From NCBI RefSeq assembly GCF_000526415.1, contig NZ_JAGA01000003.1, positions 1,178,001 through 1,242,000 of the forward strand: a stretch of DNA of 64,000 bases, written 5' to 3'. Within the stretch, counting starts at the first letter, position 1, and the number at the start of each line of letters is the position of its first letter. The position numbers and the translations under genes are program-made. A model generated the notes under the pieces. That model worked only from the letters and a program-made list of their open reading frames with translations. It was not told the origin of the DNA and ran no database searches. Below, piece after piece: positions 31,211 to 40,266 of this stretch. The DNA is from Kallotenue papyrolyticum. Its GTDB lineage: Bacteria; Chloroflexota; Chloroflexia; Chloroflexales; Kallotenuaceae.

Positions 31211-32554
31211 ATGATGAGCACCAAGCATGCGCCGGCACAACCGCCGGCTGAGGAGTCATGGATGAAACGCGTGATGGCCTGGCGACCGCCGCTCTGGCTG
31301 GTGGTGCTGCTGATGGCCGCGACCCTGGCGCTGGGCACCGGCGCCGGCTATGTCCAGGGCGCCGCCCAGCAGCAGGCCGCCAACGGCATGTGTCCTGAAA
31401 GTCCGCAGATCTGCTCCCAATTTGCCACCTTTTGGAAGGTCTGGAACCTGGCCGAGGAGCATTTTCTCGATCCCCAGGCGATCAAGCCCGACGAGATGAT
31501 CGCCGGGGCGATCAACGGCATGCTCGATACGCTGGGCGATCAAGGCCACACGCGCTACAACACGCCGGAGGAGTGGCAACGCCAGCAGGAAAGCCTCAGC
31601 GGCGAGTTCGAGGGCATCGGCGCCTATGTCAGCGAAGAGGGCGGCATGCCGGTGATCGTCGCGCCGATCGAGGGCTCGCCGGCGGAAGCGGCGGGTATTC
31701 AGGCCGGCGACATCATCCTACGCATCGACGGCGAGCGCACCGACAACATGACGCTCGACGAGGTAGTCAGTCGCATCCGGGGCAAGCCCGGCACCAGCGT
31801 GACGCTGACGGTGCAGCAGCTCAACCGCGACACACCGATCGACATCACCATCACGCGCGCACGGGTGCAGATCCCGGCGGTGACCTGGCGGATGCTGCCG
31901 GGCAAGGTCGCCCATCTGCGTCTGTCGCAGTTCTCCGAGAAGGCCGTGCCCGAGCTGAAACGCGCGCTGGACGAGGCCCGGCAGCAGGGCGCGCGCGCGC
32001 TGATCCTCGATCTGCGCAACAACCCCGGCGGCCTGCTGGAACAGGCGATCGGCGTTGCTAGTCAGTTCCTGCCGCAGGACACGGTGGTGTTGCGTGTGCG
32101 CGATCGCGACGGCAAGGAAGAGGTACACCGCGCCAACGAAGCGCAGCCCGAAACCACGCTGCCGATGGTAGTACTGATCAACGGCGGTTCGGCCTCGTCG
32201 TCCGAGATCGTCGCTGGCGCGCTGCAGGATCACCGCCGCGCTACGGTGATCGGCGTGCCGACCGCCGGCCTGGGCACCGTGCTGACGCCCTTCACCCTCG
32301 ACAACGGCGGCGCCGTGTACCTGGGGACCGCCGAATGGTTGACGCCCGAAGGACGCCACATCCGCAACGCGGGAATCGAGCCCGATATTCGCGTCAGCCT
32401 GCCCACCGATGTGCGACCGCTCACGCCCTCGGCCATGCGCGAGATGAGCGATGACGAGATCCTCCAGTCGCAGGATACGCAGTTGTTGCGCGCCCTGGAG
32501 GTGTTGGGCGTCAACACCGTTGCGCTGGGCCCGCCCGCGATCCAGCCGCGTTAA
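31211..32554 (+). CDS. S41-family C-terminal processing protease-like protein, catalytic Lys replaced
   Basis: Membrane-anchored protein of 447 residues. Residues about 27-45 form a membrane segment (PPLWLVVLLMAATLALGTGA). A PDZ domain (about 130-215) contains the SPAEAAGIQAGDIILRIDG signature. The S41 domain has NNPGGLLEQAI and the nucleophile motif NGGSASSSEIVAGALQD. The block that in CtpA reads TFGKGSVQ reads TAGLGTVL here, so the general-base lysine is Leu. It may use another base, act as a non-catalytic PDZ chaperone, or belong to a variant subfamily. TATTAT at 31193 is so close that the mRNA would be nearly leaderless; a second ATG follows at 31214. Confidence 0.85.
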   Translation: MMSTKHAPAQPPAEESWMKRVMAWRPPLWLVVLLMAATLALGTGAGYVQGAAQQQAANGMCPESPQICSQFATFWKVWNLAEEHFLDPQAIKPDEMIAGAINGMLDTLGDQGHTRYNTPEEWQRQQESLSGEFEGIGAYVSEEGGMPVIVAPIEGSPAEAAGIQAGDIILRIDGERTDNMTLDEVVSRIRGKPGTSVTLTVQQLNRDTPIDITITRARVQIPAVTWRMLPGKVAHLRLSQFSEKAVPELKRALDEARQQGARALILDLRNNPGGLLEQAIGVASQFLPQDTVVLRVRDRDGKEEVHRANEAQPETTLPMVVLINGGSASSSEIVAGALQDHRRATVIGVPTAGLGTVLTPFTLDNGGAVYLGTAEWLTPEGRHIRNAGIEPDIRVSLPTDVRPLTPSAMREMSDDEILQSQDTQLLRALEVLGVNTVALGPPAIQPR

Positions 32555-32620
32555 GCGTGCGACCTGGTCCATGACCGGCATAGAATAGGGGGCAAGTACG
32601 CTGGAAAGGAGCCTGAACAG

Positions 32621-33409
32621 ATGAGTCAGCTTGACGGGCGCGTGGCATTGGTCACCGGCGCGAGCCGCGGCATCGGACGCGCTGTAGCGCTGGAACTGGC
32701 GCGTCGTGGCGCGGCTGTCGCCATGGCGGCGCGCAGCACTGCCGAGCTCCAGGCCACTGCCGCGCAGATCGAAGCGCAGGGCCGTCGTGCACTGGCGCTA
32801 GCCGCCGATCTGGACGAGGCGCAGGCCGCCGAAGCGCTGGTACGCCAGACGCGCGAGCAGCTTGGGCCGATCAGCATTCTGGTCAACAATGCTGCTATCG
32901 TCGGACCGTTTGGCGCAACCTGGGAGGTTGATCGCGAGGAGTGGGAACGTGCGCTACGCGTCAACCTGGTTGCGCCCTTTCGGCTAGCGCGGTTGGTGAT
33001 TCCGGAGATGCTGCGCACCGGCTGGGGCCGCATCATCAATGTCTCCTCAGGCGCGGCGCGCAACCCCATGGAGCGCGCGGGCGCCTACTCGGTCTCCAAA
33101 GCCGGGCTGGATATGCTGACCCGTCAGTTGGGGATCGAGCTGGCCGACAGCGGCGTGACAGCGGTATCGGTCTATCCCGGCGTGGTCGATACCGCGATGC
33201 AGACGGCGATCCGCAGTCAGCCACCAGAGGTGATCGGGCCGGCCATGGCCCAACGCTTCCATGACTACCACCAGCGCGGCTTGCTGCAACTCCCCGAACG
33301 CCCGGCGCGACTGATCGCGGCGCTGGCCGGCGATGCGGGCGCGCGCTTCAACGGCCAGATCGTGGATATTCGCTCGCCCGAAGGCGAAGCGCTGCTGGCG
33401 GAGGGGTGA
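32621..33409 (+). CDS. Short-chain dehydrogenase/reductase
   Basis: Classical SDR of 262 residues. AAAGGAG lies ten bases before the ATG. It has the cofactor glycine motif TGASRGIG (about residues 13-20), NNAA, the catalytic Ser in INVSSGA and the YSVSK pair. AARS after the second strand lets it accept NADP or NAD; Arg there favours NADP. Substrate is unknown. It follows the S41 gene after 66 bases in the same direction, which could be an operon, and is followed by the palindromic repeat block. Confidence 0.88.
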   Translation: MSQLDGRVALVTGASRGIGRAVALELARRGAAVAMAARSTAELQATAAQIEAQGRRALALAADLDEAQAAEALVRQTREQLGPISILVNNAAIVGPFGATWEVDREEWERALRVNLVAPFRLARLVIPEMLRTGWGRIINVSSGAARNPMERAGAYSVSKAGLDMLTRQLGIELADSGVTAVSVYPGVVDTAMQTAIRSQPPEVIGPAMAQRFHDYHQRGLLQLPERPARLIAALAGDAGARFNGQIVDIRSPEGEALLAEG

Positions 33410-33456
33410 GGCAGACCGGAAGACGGAGAGGCACGCTGTTTGGCGCGCGAGTGCAG

Positions 33457-33493
33457 GGCGCCCTCTCGGGCGCCGCGGGAGCATGGCTCCCGC
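33457..33493. repeat. Double-hairpin palindromic element A, copy 1
   Basis: Two adjacent hairpins: GGCGCCC-TCTC-GGGCGCC (33457-33474) and GCGGGAGC-ATG-GCTCCCGC (33475-33493). The same element recurs at 33610 and 33744. Confidence 0.85.
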
Positions 33494-33512
33494 CGCCAAA
33501 GCTGGTTTTGGA

Positions 33513-33577
33513 GTGCGCCAGCCAGGCTGGCGCGCCACGCGCCGCGTGGCAGCCGCGTCGGGAAACGCAGACGTAGG
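33513..33577. repeat. 65-bp compound palindrome element B, copy 1
   Basis: Identical over 65 bases to 33830-33894. It contains a 9-bp palindrome GCGCCAGCC-A-GGCTGGCGC and an 8-bp palindrome GCCACGCG-C-CGCGTGGC, then a non-palindromic tail ending ACGCAGACGTAGG. Confidence 0.9.
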
Positions 33578-33609
33578 CCGGGATGGGGGCCTCCCGCGCT
33601 GTGGCTACT

Positions 33610-33646
33610 GGCGCCCTCTCGGGCGCCGCGGGAGCACGGCTCCCGC
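33610..33646. repeat. Double-hairpin palindromic element A, copy 2
   Basis: Same two-hairpin structure as copy 1, with ACG instead of ATG in the second loop. Confidence 0.85.
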
Positions 33647-33743
33647 ACTCCATAAGAAGCGCGCGAGTGCCCCGCGCTCGCCAGGCCCACGGTAGCGAAC
33701 GGCTGTCAGCACAGCTAGCGCGCTAGGCCGGGCGCTCCTGAAT

Positions 33744-33783
33744 GGCGCCAGCCATGCCGGCGCCGCGGGAGCATGGCTCCCGC
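33744..33783. repeat. Double-hairpin palindromic element A, copy 3
   Basis: GGCGCC arms with a longer inner loop, followed by the same GCGGGAGC-ATG-GCTCCCGC hairpin. Confidence 0.8.
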
Positions 33784-33829
33784 ACTCCAAAATCCGAGGT
33801 GCTGCCCGCACGTCAAAGCCCTTTTTGGC

Positions 33830-33894
33830 GTGCGCCAGCCAGGCTGGCGCGCCACGCGCCGCGTGGCAGCCGCGTCGGGAAACGCAGACGTAGG
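33830..33894. repeat. 65-bp compound palindrome element B, copy 2
   Basis: Exact repeat of 33513-33577, 317 bases away. The whole 33410-33935 interval has no credible gene: open frames through it only translate the repeats. Confidence 0.9.
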
Positions 33895-33935
33895 GCGCTC
33901 GCGGACCAAATCGCGGGTGCGGGTGGGCGTGCCGC

Positions 33936-34361
33936 TTACTCCGGCGCTGGCCTGTTGCTGGATGGCGCGATGGTGAGCGGGGTGAAGGCGCCATCGGCAG
34001 CGATTATCCAGGCGCACAGATAGCGCCTGCCCTGGCGCGTGGTACCGATGATCACCTGCACGTAGCCCGGCCAGGCAGCGCGCCGGTCGGCGAGCGAGGG
34101 GAGTGCCGTGCCGCGTGGGTGGGAGTGGTAGAAGCCGATGATCTCGCGGCCAGTAGCGCGCGCAACAGCATCGGCATGCAGCAGCGTGGCGGCATCCAGC
34201 AGAAAATGACGAGCGGGCATCGGGTGCAGGTTCTGGCCGGCAAGCACGGCCTCAACGCGTATGTGCGGTTCGCGCCGGCCGATCAGAACGCCACACGCTT
34301 CCTCGTCGCCGGCCGCGGCCTGCATCAGCAGTTGCCCGATCTGCGCAGGCGTCATGATCAT
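33936..34361 (-). CDS. JAMM/MPN-domain metalloprotease
   Basis: Protein of 141 residues with the full JAMM zinc site: EACGVLIG near the N-terminus (catalytic Glu) and GFYHSHPRGTALPSLADRRA, which has the H-x-H-P...S...D signature. Bacterial stand-alone members (Mec/RadC-like, CysO-cleaving Mec+) cut isopeptide or peptide bonds, often releasing sulfur carrier or ubiquitin-like proteins; no such partner gene is nearby. ATG 34361 overlaps the stop of the methylase gene as ATGA, indicating translational coupling; ATG 34355 is the alternative, with a better-spaced AGG. Last gene of the long minus-strand series, abutting the palindromic repeats. Confidence 0.85.
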   Translation of the reverse strand: MIMTPAQIGQLLMQAAAGDEEACGVLIGRREPHIRVEAVLAGQNLHPMPARHFLLDAATLLHADAVARATGREIIGFYHSHPRGTALPSLADRRAAWPGYVQVIIGTTRQGRRYLCAWIIAADGAFTPLTIAPSSNRPAPE

Positions 34362-35176
34362 AACCTGTCGGCCACTCCCAGGTTACGCGTCGCGAGCATT
34401 TCCAGCGCAGGCCGGCGGTCGCCGTTGCAGGCGATGGCGCGTGGCGCTTCCAGGATGCGGATGCTGAAACCGAGCCGCGTGTACAGCTCCAGAATGCGTG
34501 GCGTGGCCTGGTTGGAGGCGATCACCGGGCCGGGATGGGCGGCCAGCCACTCGGCCAGCCGCACCTGATCGCTCCAGCCAAAGCCGCCCGGACTGTAGGC
34601 CGTAAAGGGCACGTCATAGGGCGGATCGGCATAGATCAGGTCGTCGCGTTCGAGCGGCAACGCCACGAAATCGCTGCAGGACAATGTCCAGGGCTGCATC
34701 ACCGCCTGGTAGTGCCGGAAATCGGTGAGGTAGCGGATGGCACGGTAGCGTCCAAAGGGCACGTTGAACTCGCCGCGACGGTTGAAACGGCACAGGCCGT
34801 TGTAGCCGGTGCGGTTGAGGTAGTAGAACAGCGCTGCCGCCTCCGCGCTGGCCTGCTGCCCGCTGCGAATCAGCTCGTTGAAGCGCTGCCGATAGCGGTA
34901 GAACAGTTCGCGCTCGTTGCGCAGCTCCAGGTCGATCTGCAGCCCGCGTTGCACCCAGCGGTAGAAATTGATCAGATGGGGATTGGTGTCGTTGAGCAGC
35001 GCGCGCTGCGGTTGGAGACCCAGCGCCACCGCCAGCCCGCCGACGAAGGGCTCGACCAGGCGGCGCTGCCGGTGCGCCTGCCAGATCGGCAGCAGCGTGG
35101 GCACCAGCCAGCGCTTGCCGCCGGCCCACTTGAGCGGCGGCGGCAGCGATGACATAGCGGCAGAAAGCGACGTCAT
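34358..35176 (-). CDS. Dam-type DNA adenine N6-methyltransferase
   Basis: About 272 residues with D12-class methyltransferase features: LKWAGGKRWLVPTL at the N-terminus, EPFVGGLAVAL (SAM site), NDTNPHLINFY, FYYLNRTGYNGLCRFN and the catalytic DPPYDVPF in IYADPPY. The family methylates adenine, typically in GATC. The start is uncertain: ATG 35176 (MTSLSAAMSS) is taken because the frame upstream to 35371 would overlap the end of the pepF gene; ATG 35155 is also possible. No restriction endonuclease gene is beside it, so it looks like an orphan methylase. It is coupled to the JAMM gene by an ATGA overlap. Confidence 0.87.
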   Translation of the reverse strand: MTSLSAAMSSLPPPLKWAGGKRWLVPTLLPIWQAHRQRRLVEPFVGGLAVALGLQPQRALLNDTNPHLINFYRWVQRGLQIDLELRNERELFYRYRQRFNELIRSGQQASAEAAALFYYLNRTGYNGLCRFNRRGEFNVPFGRYRAIRYLTDFRHYQAVMQPWTLSCSDFVALPLERDDLIYADPPYDVPFTAYSPGGFGWSDQVRLAEWLAAHPGPVIASNQATPRILELYTRLGFSIRILEAPRAIACNGDRRPALEMLATRNLGVADRL

Positions 35177-35294
35177 GCCTTGTCTTGCGGGTGGCCTGCC
35201 ATGGAAGCTGGGGCAGCGCACGCGCCAGGTGTCCTCCATCGCGCGCAGCGCGGGTGGGAAAGCGACGACGGATGGGACGCCTGGCGCGACCTGA

Positions 35295-37121
35295 TCATGC
35301 GTGCCTGGCAGCGCGCTCCTGCAGCAGGTGCTCCAGCCGATCGACATAGCGCGCCAGCACACCGAAGGCACGTTCCACCGGCTCGGGCGAGGTCATATCC
35401 ACGCCCGCCAGTCGCAGCGCATCGATAGGATAGAGCGAGCCGCCGGCCTTGAGGAAGCGCAGATAGTTCTCGGCCGCCTGCGGACGCCCCTCCAGCACCC
35501 CCTCGGCCAGCGCATGCGCGGCGGAGATACCGGTCGCATACTGATAGACGTAAAAGTTGGCGTAGAGATGGGTCGAGAACTGCATCCAGGTGCTGCCCAC
35601 GCGCTCGGGATCCACCACCACCTCATCGCCGTAGCCTTCGCGGAACAGATCGGCCATCAGCCGGATCAGGCTGTCGGCGGTCAGGCCCTCGCCGCGCTCG
35701 ACGCGCTGATGGATCTCCAGCTCGAAGCGCGCCAGCGCCGGCATGACGAAGAAGTAGCGGTGGAAGTTAGACATCGCCTCTTCGATCACGGCGATCTGGA
35801 AGTCGGGATCGCGGTGCTCGCGCAGCAGATAGGCGCGCACCAGCGCCTGATTGAAGTTGGAAGCCACCTCGGCCACGAACAACGAGTAGTCGCTGTACAC
35901 CAGCGGCTGATGCTGCCAGGTGTAGTACGAGTGCATCGAGTGGCCCAGCTCGTGCGCCAGCGTGCTCATGGCATAGAGATCATCGGCATAGCTCATCAAA
36001 ATAAAGGGCCGCGTGCCCGGCACGCCGGTGGAGAATGCGCCCATGCGCTTGCCGATGTTGGGATAGCGATCGACCCAGCGCTCCTCGGTCAGGCCGCGGC
36101 GCATGATCGTCACATACTCCTCGCCCAGCGGACGCATGCCCTCGCTGATCCACTCGATCGCGCGCTCAAAGGGCACCACCGGCTTTTCGCGCGTCAGCGG
36201 CGCTTTGATGTCGTAGGGGTGCAGCTCAGCATAGCCCAGCGCCTCGCGGCGGATGCGCCAGTAGCGGTGCCAGGTCGGCAGGTGGCGACGGTAGGTCTCG
36301 ATCAGGTTGTGGAAGACCTCCACCGGAATGTGGTTGGGCTCCAGCGCGGCATGCAGGCACGACTCATAGCGTCGCGCGCGCGCCAGAAAGACGTGCTGCT
36401 TGACGCCCGCCGCCAGACAGGTTGCCAGCGTGTTTTTGACGGCCAGATGGGCATCGGCATAGCTCTCCCAGGCACTGCGCCGCACCTCGCGATCGGCATG
36501 GCTCAACAACTGGTTGATATTGCCCTGCATCACCGGCAGCTCTTCGCCATCCGACGAGCGCGCCGGGCGGAACCGGAGATCGGCATCCACGAATATGCCA
36601 TGGATGCGCGTAGCGGTACGAAAGGGCTCCTGCACCTGATTGAGCAGCTCCTCGACCTCGCCGGAGCGGATGTGTGGGCGACGGCGGCGGATCGTGTCGA
36701 AGTAGTGCTCGTAAATCGCTAGCCGCGGCAGGCGTTCAATCCACTCTGTGAGACGCTGTGAATCGATGCGCAGGATCTCGGGCTCGGCAAAGGCCAGGGT
36801 CGCCCCGGCACGCGCGTACAGGCCCAGTGCGCGATCGTAGCGCGCGACCGCGTCCTGGTCGGTGGTGTTGACGCTGTACTGCATGCTGGCGTACAGATAG
36901 ACCTTGCCAACACGCTGCATAAGCTGCTCGGCGGCTTCCAGATAGTCGGCCAGGATCGCCGGATCGGTGCCCAACCGGCCGCGGAAGCGATCAAAGGTCG
37001 GCAACAACAGCTCGACCAGCCGAAACTCCTCTTCCCAGGCTTCGTCCGATGGGAAGACGCTGGCCGTATCCCAGGTATGCTCAGGCGCTATTGCGCTGCG
37101 GGGTGGCACCGCGGTGCTCAT
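35295..37121 (-). CDS. pepF: Oligoendopeptidase F (M3 family)
   Basis: Cytoplasmic zinc peptidase of 608 residues. ATG 37121 follows GGGAGGAG by four bases, and the longer frame to 37157 has no such site. The zinc motif [14 protein letters not shown] has its third ligand in [30 protein letters not shown] and the helical N-terminal lid fit M3B oligoendopeptidases, which degrade short peptides of about 6-20 residues. Adjacent genes are an SDR and a methylase, so the order gives no functional hint. Confidence 0.93.
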   Translation of the reverse strand: MSTAVPPRSAIAPEHTWDTASVFPSDEAWEEEFRLVELLLPTFDRFRGRLGTDPAILADYLEAAEQLMQRVGKVYLYASMQYSVNTTDQDAVARYDRALGLYARAGATLAFAEPEILRIDSQRLTEWIERLPRLAIYEHYFDTIRRRRPHIRSGEVEELLNQVQEPFRTATRIHGIFVDADLRFRPARSSDGEELPVMQGNINQLLSHADREVRRSAWESYADAHLAVKNTLATCLAAGVKQHVFLARARRYESCLHAALEPNHIPVEVFHNLIETYRRHLPTWHRYWRIRREALGYAELHPYDIKAPLTREKPVVPFERAIEWISEGMRPLGEEYVTIMRRGLTEERWVDRYPNIGKRMGAFSTGVPGTRPFILMSYADDLYAMSTLAHELGHSMHSYYTWQHQPLVYSDYSLFVAEVASNFNQALVRAYLLREHRDPDFQIAVIEEAMSNFHRYFFVMPALARFELEIHQRVERGEGLTADSLIRLMADLFREGYGDEVVVDPERVGSTWMQFSTHLYANFYVYQYATGISAAHALAEGVLEGRPQAAENYLRFLKAGGSLYPIDALRLAGVDMTSPEPVERAFGVLARYVDRLEHLLQERAARHA

Positions 37122-37260
37122 TGCGCTCCTCCCTTTCCGTGCTGACTCGCATCTCAAACATCATGCAGAGCGCGCCACCGGCGGTACAGCGCCGGAGGTC
37201 GTACCCGCAGAGCATACACCAGAATGGTTGTGTTAGGCAAACGGTTCGGGAGGCACAGCG

Positions 37261-37998
37261 CTACGGCCAACTGGTCTCCTCAGGCGGCGTGATGATCAGT
37301 TCCTGCAGCACCGCACCGTCGGGCACGCGCAGCGCGTACACGATCGCATCGGCGACGGCAGCCGGGTCTTGCAGCTTCTCCAGATTGGGCATGGGAATGC
37401 CCTGGGCGGCGAAGCGGTCGAAGAAGTGTGTGCGCATACCACCGGGGATCACCGTGGTGACACGAATGTTGTGGGGCCGCCCTTCGACCCCCAGGCTGCG
37501 GCTCCAGCCGAGCAGGCCCCATTTGGAGGCGTGGTAGGGGCCGGCGTTGGCCCAAGCGCGCAGCGCGGCGGTAGAGGCCACGTTGACAATATGGCCGCCG
37601 CTCTGCCGGCGCATGATCGGAAAGGCGGCTTTGGCCAGCAGAAACGGCCCGCGCAGATTGACACCGATCACCTGGTCCCACTGCGCTACCGTCAGCTCTT
37701 CGATGCTGTAGGTGTGATCCACGGCGGCGCAGTTGACCAGGATATCGAGCCGCTCCCAGCGCTGCAGCACGCGCTCGATTGCCGTTGCAACCGCCTGCGC
37801 GTCGCTCACGTCACAGCCCAGCGCTAGGCTGTCGCCGCCGTCGGCGGCAAGCGCCGCACCGGTCGCCTGCGCCGCTGCCGCGCGGATATCCAGGCAGGCC
37901 ACCGCGCAGCCGGCGTGACTCAACGCCCGCGCCGTGGCCTGACCCAGGCCGCTGCCCGCTCCCGTCACGATCGCGATCCGTCCATGAAGATCACGCAT
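37261..37998 (-). CDS. Short-chain dehydrogenase/reductase
   Basis: Classical SDR of 245 residues: TGAGSGLGQ cofactor loop, acidic CLDIR after the second strand (favours NAD), NCAA, NVASTAA and the YHASK catalytic pair, then PGGMRTHFFDRF. AGGAGCAAGCC precedes the ATG. It stands 24 bases after the GT4 gene in the minus-strand series. It may act on a sugar or lipid precursor of the same glycan, but nothing in the sequence sets the substrate. Confidence 0.87.
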   Translation of the reverse strand: MRDLHGRIAIVTGAGSGLGQATARALSHAGCAVACLDIRAAAAQATGAALAADGGDSLALGCDVSDAQAVATAIERVLQRWERLDILVNCAAVDHTYSIEELTVAQWDQVIGVNLRGPFLLAKAAFPIMRRQSGGHIVNVASTAALRAWANAGPYHASKWGLLGWSRSLGVEGRPHNIRVTTVIPGGMRTHFFDRFAAQGIPMPNLEKLQDPAAVADAIVYALRVPDGAVLQELIITPPEETSWP

Positions 37999-38022
37999 GG
38001 CTTGCTCCTTCTGCAGATGGTT

Positions 38023-39306
38023 TCAACCGTTGACGGCCAGTGCCGCCGGCTCTGCCTGCGCCTGGTGCGTCGCCAGCGCTTCGTAGAGCGCCAGGGTCCG
38101 CCGCGCGGTCAACGGCCAGGTGAACGCGCGCAGTACGCGGCGACGCGCCGCCCGACCCATCCGCAGCCGGAGATCGGGCTGACTCAGGGCGCGCCGCAGA
38201 CACACAGCCAGCGCTTGTGGATCGCGCGGCGGCACCAGCCAGCCGGTGACACCATGCCGCACTGTAAAGCGGATGCCACCGACGGCAGCGCCGATCACCG
38301 GTCGGGCGCAGGCCATTGCTTCAAGCGGCGTCAGGCCGAAGGGTTCGTACCAGGGCGTGGTCACCACCACATCCGCCGCGCCGTAGAACAGGTAGAGCTC
38401 GTCGGGCTGGCGCTTGCCCGTGAAGCGCACCAGATCGCGCACGCCCAGCTCGGTGGTCAGGCGCTGCAACACACCGATCTCTGGCGTCGCCCGCGGATCG
38501 GCATCGGCGGTCTCGCCGCCGACCAGCAGCAGCAGCGGCGCAGGCGCGACACCTTCCCGCACCAGCAGCGCCAGCGCGCGCACGATGTTGCGTACATCTT
38601 TACGCGGCAGCATGCGTCCCACATAGGTGATAATCGGCCGCTCGAGCGGAAGGCCGAGCTGGGCGCGCGCCCAGGCGCGCGGCACCGGACGGAAGCGCTG
38701 TGGATTGACCGCCGCAGCAATCGAGACCAGGCGCGCGGCATCGGCGGCATAGTCGCGCAGCAGCTCAGCGCGTTCTGCCGGGCACTGCGCAATGACGCGA
38801 TCGACTTCGCGCACGATCTGCCGCTCGACGGCGATGCGTGCGCTTGGACTGGTGTCCGCGCTGCCCTGATGGCGCTGTTTGGTGGTGCCCAGCGCGTGGA
38901 AGAGCTGCACCACCGGCACGCTTAGGCGGCGGCGCAGCTCGATCGCCACCCAGCCTGACATCCAGAAGTGGCCATGGATTACGTCGTAGCGTAGCCCGTT
39001 GCGCCGCAGCCACTCCAGCATGCGATCGCGAAAGAGCGGCATCAACGGCCACAGCTCATCTTTGGGCAGCGGCGCGGGCGGCCCGGCTGCAACATGCACA
39101 ATACGTACGTTGGGCGCCCAGGGCAAAACCTCCGGTAGATCGGGCGCGTCGCGGCGGGTGAAGACATCCACCTGGACGCCCAGGCGTCCCAGGTGCCGAC
39201 TCAGCTCATCGACATACACATTCTGGCCGCCGGCATCGGTGCTGCCCAACACGGCAGCCGGACTGGCATGCTCACTGATCATGGCGATACGCAGCGAACG
39301 ACCCAT
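38023..39306 (-). CDS. GT4-family glycosyltransferase
   Basis: Retaining GT-B glycosyltransferase of 427 residues. The N-terminal loop GSTDAGGQNVYVDELSRHL is the sucrose-synthase/MshA-type donor-site motif, followed by DVIHGHFWMSGWVA. The C-terminal half has ITYVGRMLPRKDVRNIVRAL and the E-x7-E motif PFGLTPLEAMACARPVIGAA that binds the nucleotide sugar. The donor is probably a UDP- or ADP-sugar. It lies three bases after the previous glycosyltransferase gene, so they are co-transcribed in the glycan cluster. Confidence 0.9.
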   Translation of the reverse strand: MGRSLRIAMISEHASPAAVLGSTDAGGQNVYVDELSRHLGRLGVQVDVFTRRDAPDLPEVLPWAPNVRIVHVAAGPPAPLPKDELWPLMPLFRDRMLEWLRRNGLRYDVIHGHFWMSGWVAIELRRRLSVPVVQLFHALGTTKQRHQGSADTSPSARIAVERQIVREVDRVIAQCPAERAELLRDYAADAARLVSIAAAVNPQRFRPVPRAWARAQLGLPLERPIITYVGRMLPRKDVRNIVRALALLVREGVAPAPLLLLVGGETADADPRATPEIGVLQRLTTELGVRDLVRFTGKRQPDELYLFYGAADVVVTTPWYEPFGLTPLEAMACARPVIGAAVGGIRFTVRHGVTGWLVPPRDPQALAVCLRRALSQPDLRLRMGRAARRRVLRAFTWPLTARRTLALYEALATHQAQAEPAALAVNG

Positions 39307-39309
39307 GCT

Positions 39310-40266
39310 TCATCCTCCTCTCAACTCGCGCGCGCGGACAAAGGCGGCGTTCCAGTCGCGCCGGAAGCGCTCCAGGCCGAAGCGTTCGCGTGCCATGGCG
39401 CGCGCATTGGCGCCAATGCGGCGCGCCAGATCCGCGTCGTCCAGCAGCTCCTGGAGGTAGCCGATCAGGGCCGCAACATCGCACGAGACAAAGCCGGTCA
39501 CACCATGTTCGATCACCGTTGGCAGCTCGGTGGTCGCCAGGGCAACGACCGGCATGCCGATCGTCAGCGCTTCGATCACCGCCAGGGGCAGGCTGGTGTA
39601 GCGCATGGGGCTGAACAGGGCACGGTAGTCGGCCATGCGTCGGTGCAGCGCGCGGTAGGGAATGTCGCCCAGGCCGCCGAGGGCTTCACTCCCCATGCCG
39701 GCCAGCGTCAGCGGCACCTGAGCGCGCACCTGCTCGAAGATGTCGGCGCCGGCGATACGTCCGCGCCGCTGCAGCATGTTGATCACGCTGATAGCCTCGC
39801 GCCGCGTGCCGCGGTATGTGATAGCCGGCTCGATGGCCACGCCGTGCTCGATCACCAGCGTCGGCGTGCGGCGGCAATCCCACATCAGCCGATTGTAATG
39901 CGTTACATGCACCAGCAGCACCTCGGGATCGTCCACCGGATGCACACTGTTGGTCGGATGCGGCTGTGGGGTGTTATGCTCCAGGTAGATCGCCGGCAGC
40001 CGCTGCTGGCGTGGGCTGAGCAGCGCTTCACGATCCTCGGTGTAGTTGCGCGGTGTCTGGTAGATCACCAGATCGAGATCGAGCTCGCGTACCGCTTCTG
40101 CCGGCACTTCGCGCACATAAGGCGGGAGATCGAAGGTCGCGCCGCGTCCGCCGTAGCCTTCGGGCCGCCCCGGCTTGACCGGCAGCCACCAGTGGTGTTC
40201 GAGGCGCGCCAGGCTGTTGAGGTAGCTGCCATGAATGTGCCAGATCAGAATGTTGAGGCGTTGCAT
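39310..40266 (-). CDS. Glycosyltransferase, GT4-like
   Basis: About 318 residues. ATG 40266 follows GGGAGGGAG; the upstream frame to 40326 lies inside the preceding gene. It starts LNILIWHIHGSYLNSLARL, and the C-terminal GT-B half has SPMRYTSLPLAVIEALTIGM PVVA, a variant of the E-x7-E region, and a GVTGFVSCDV loop. It overlaps the end of the third GT9 gene by 22 bases. It probably adds a sugar to the same glycan; donor and acceptor are unknown. Confidence 0.82.
   Translation of the reverse strand: MQRLNILIWHIHGSYLNSLARLEHHWWLPVKPGRPEGYGGRGATFDLPPYVREVPAEAVRELDLDLVIYQTPRNYTEDREALLSPRQQRLPAIYLEHNTPQPHPTNSVHPVDDPEVLLVHVTHYNRLMWDCRRTPTLVIEHGVAIEPAITYRGTRREAISVINMLQRRGRIAGADIFEQVRAQVPLTLAGMGSEALGGLGDIPYRALHRRMADYRALFSPMRYTSLPLAVIEALTIGMPVVALATTELPTVIEHGVTGFVSCDVAALIGYLQELLDDADLARRIGANARAMARERFGLERFRRDWNAAFVRARELRGG

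Noticed and set aside
33333-33940. Coding frames across the palindromic block
   Set aside because: They translate the repeated palindromes in several frames and have no independent support.
35177-35371. Longer N-terminus for the Dam methylase
   Set aside because: It would overlap the pepF gene and adds 65 residues outside the family fold.
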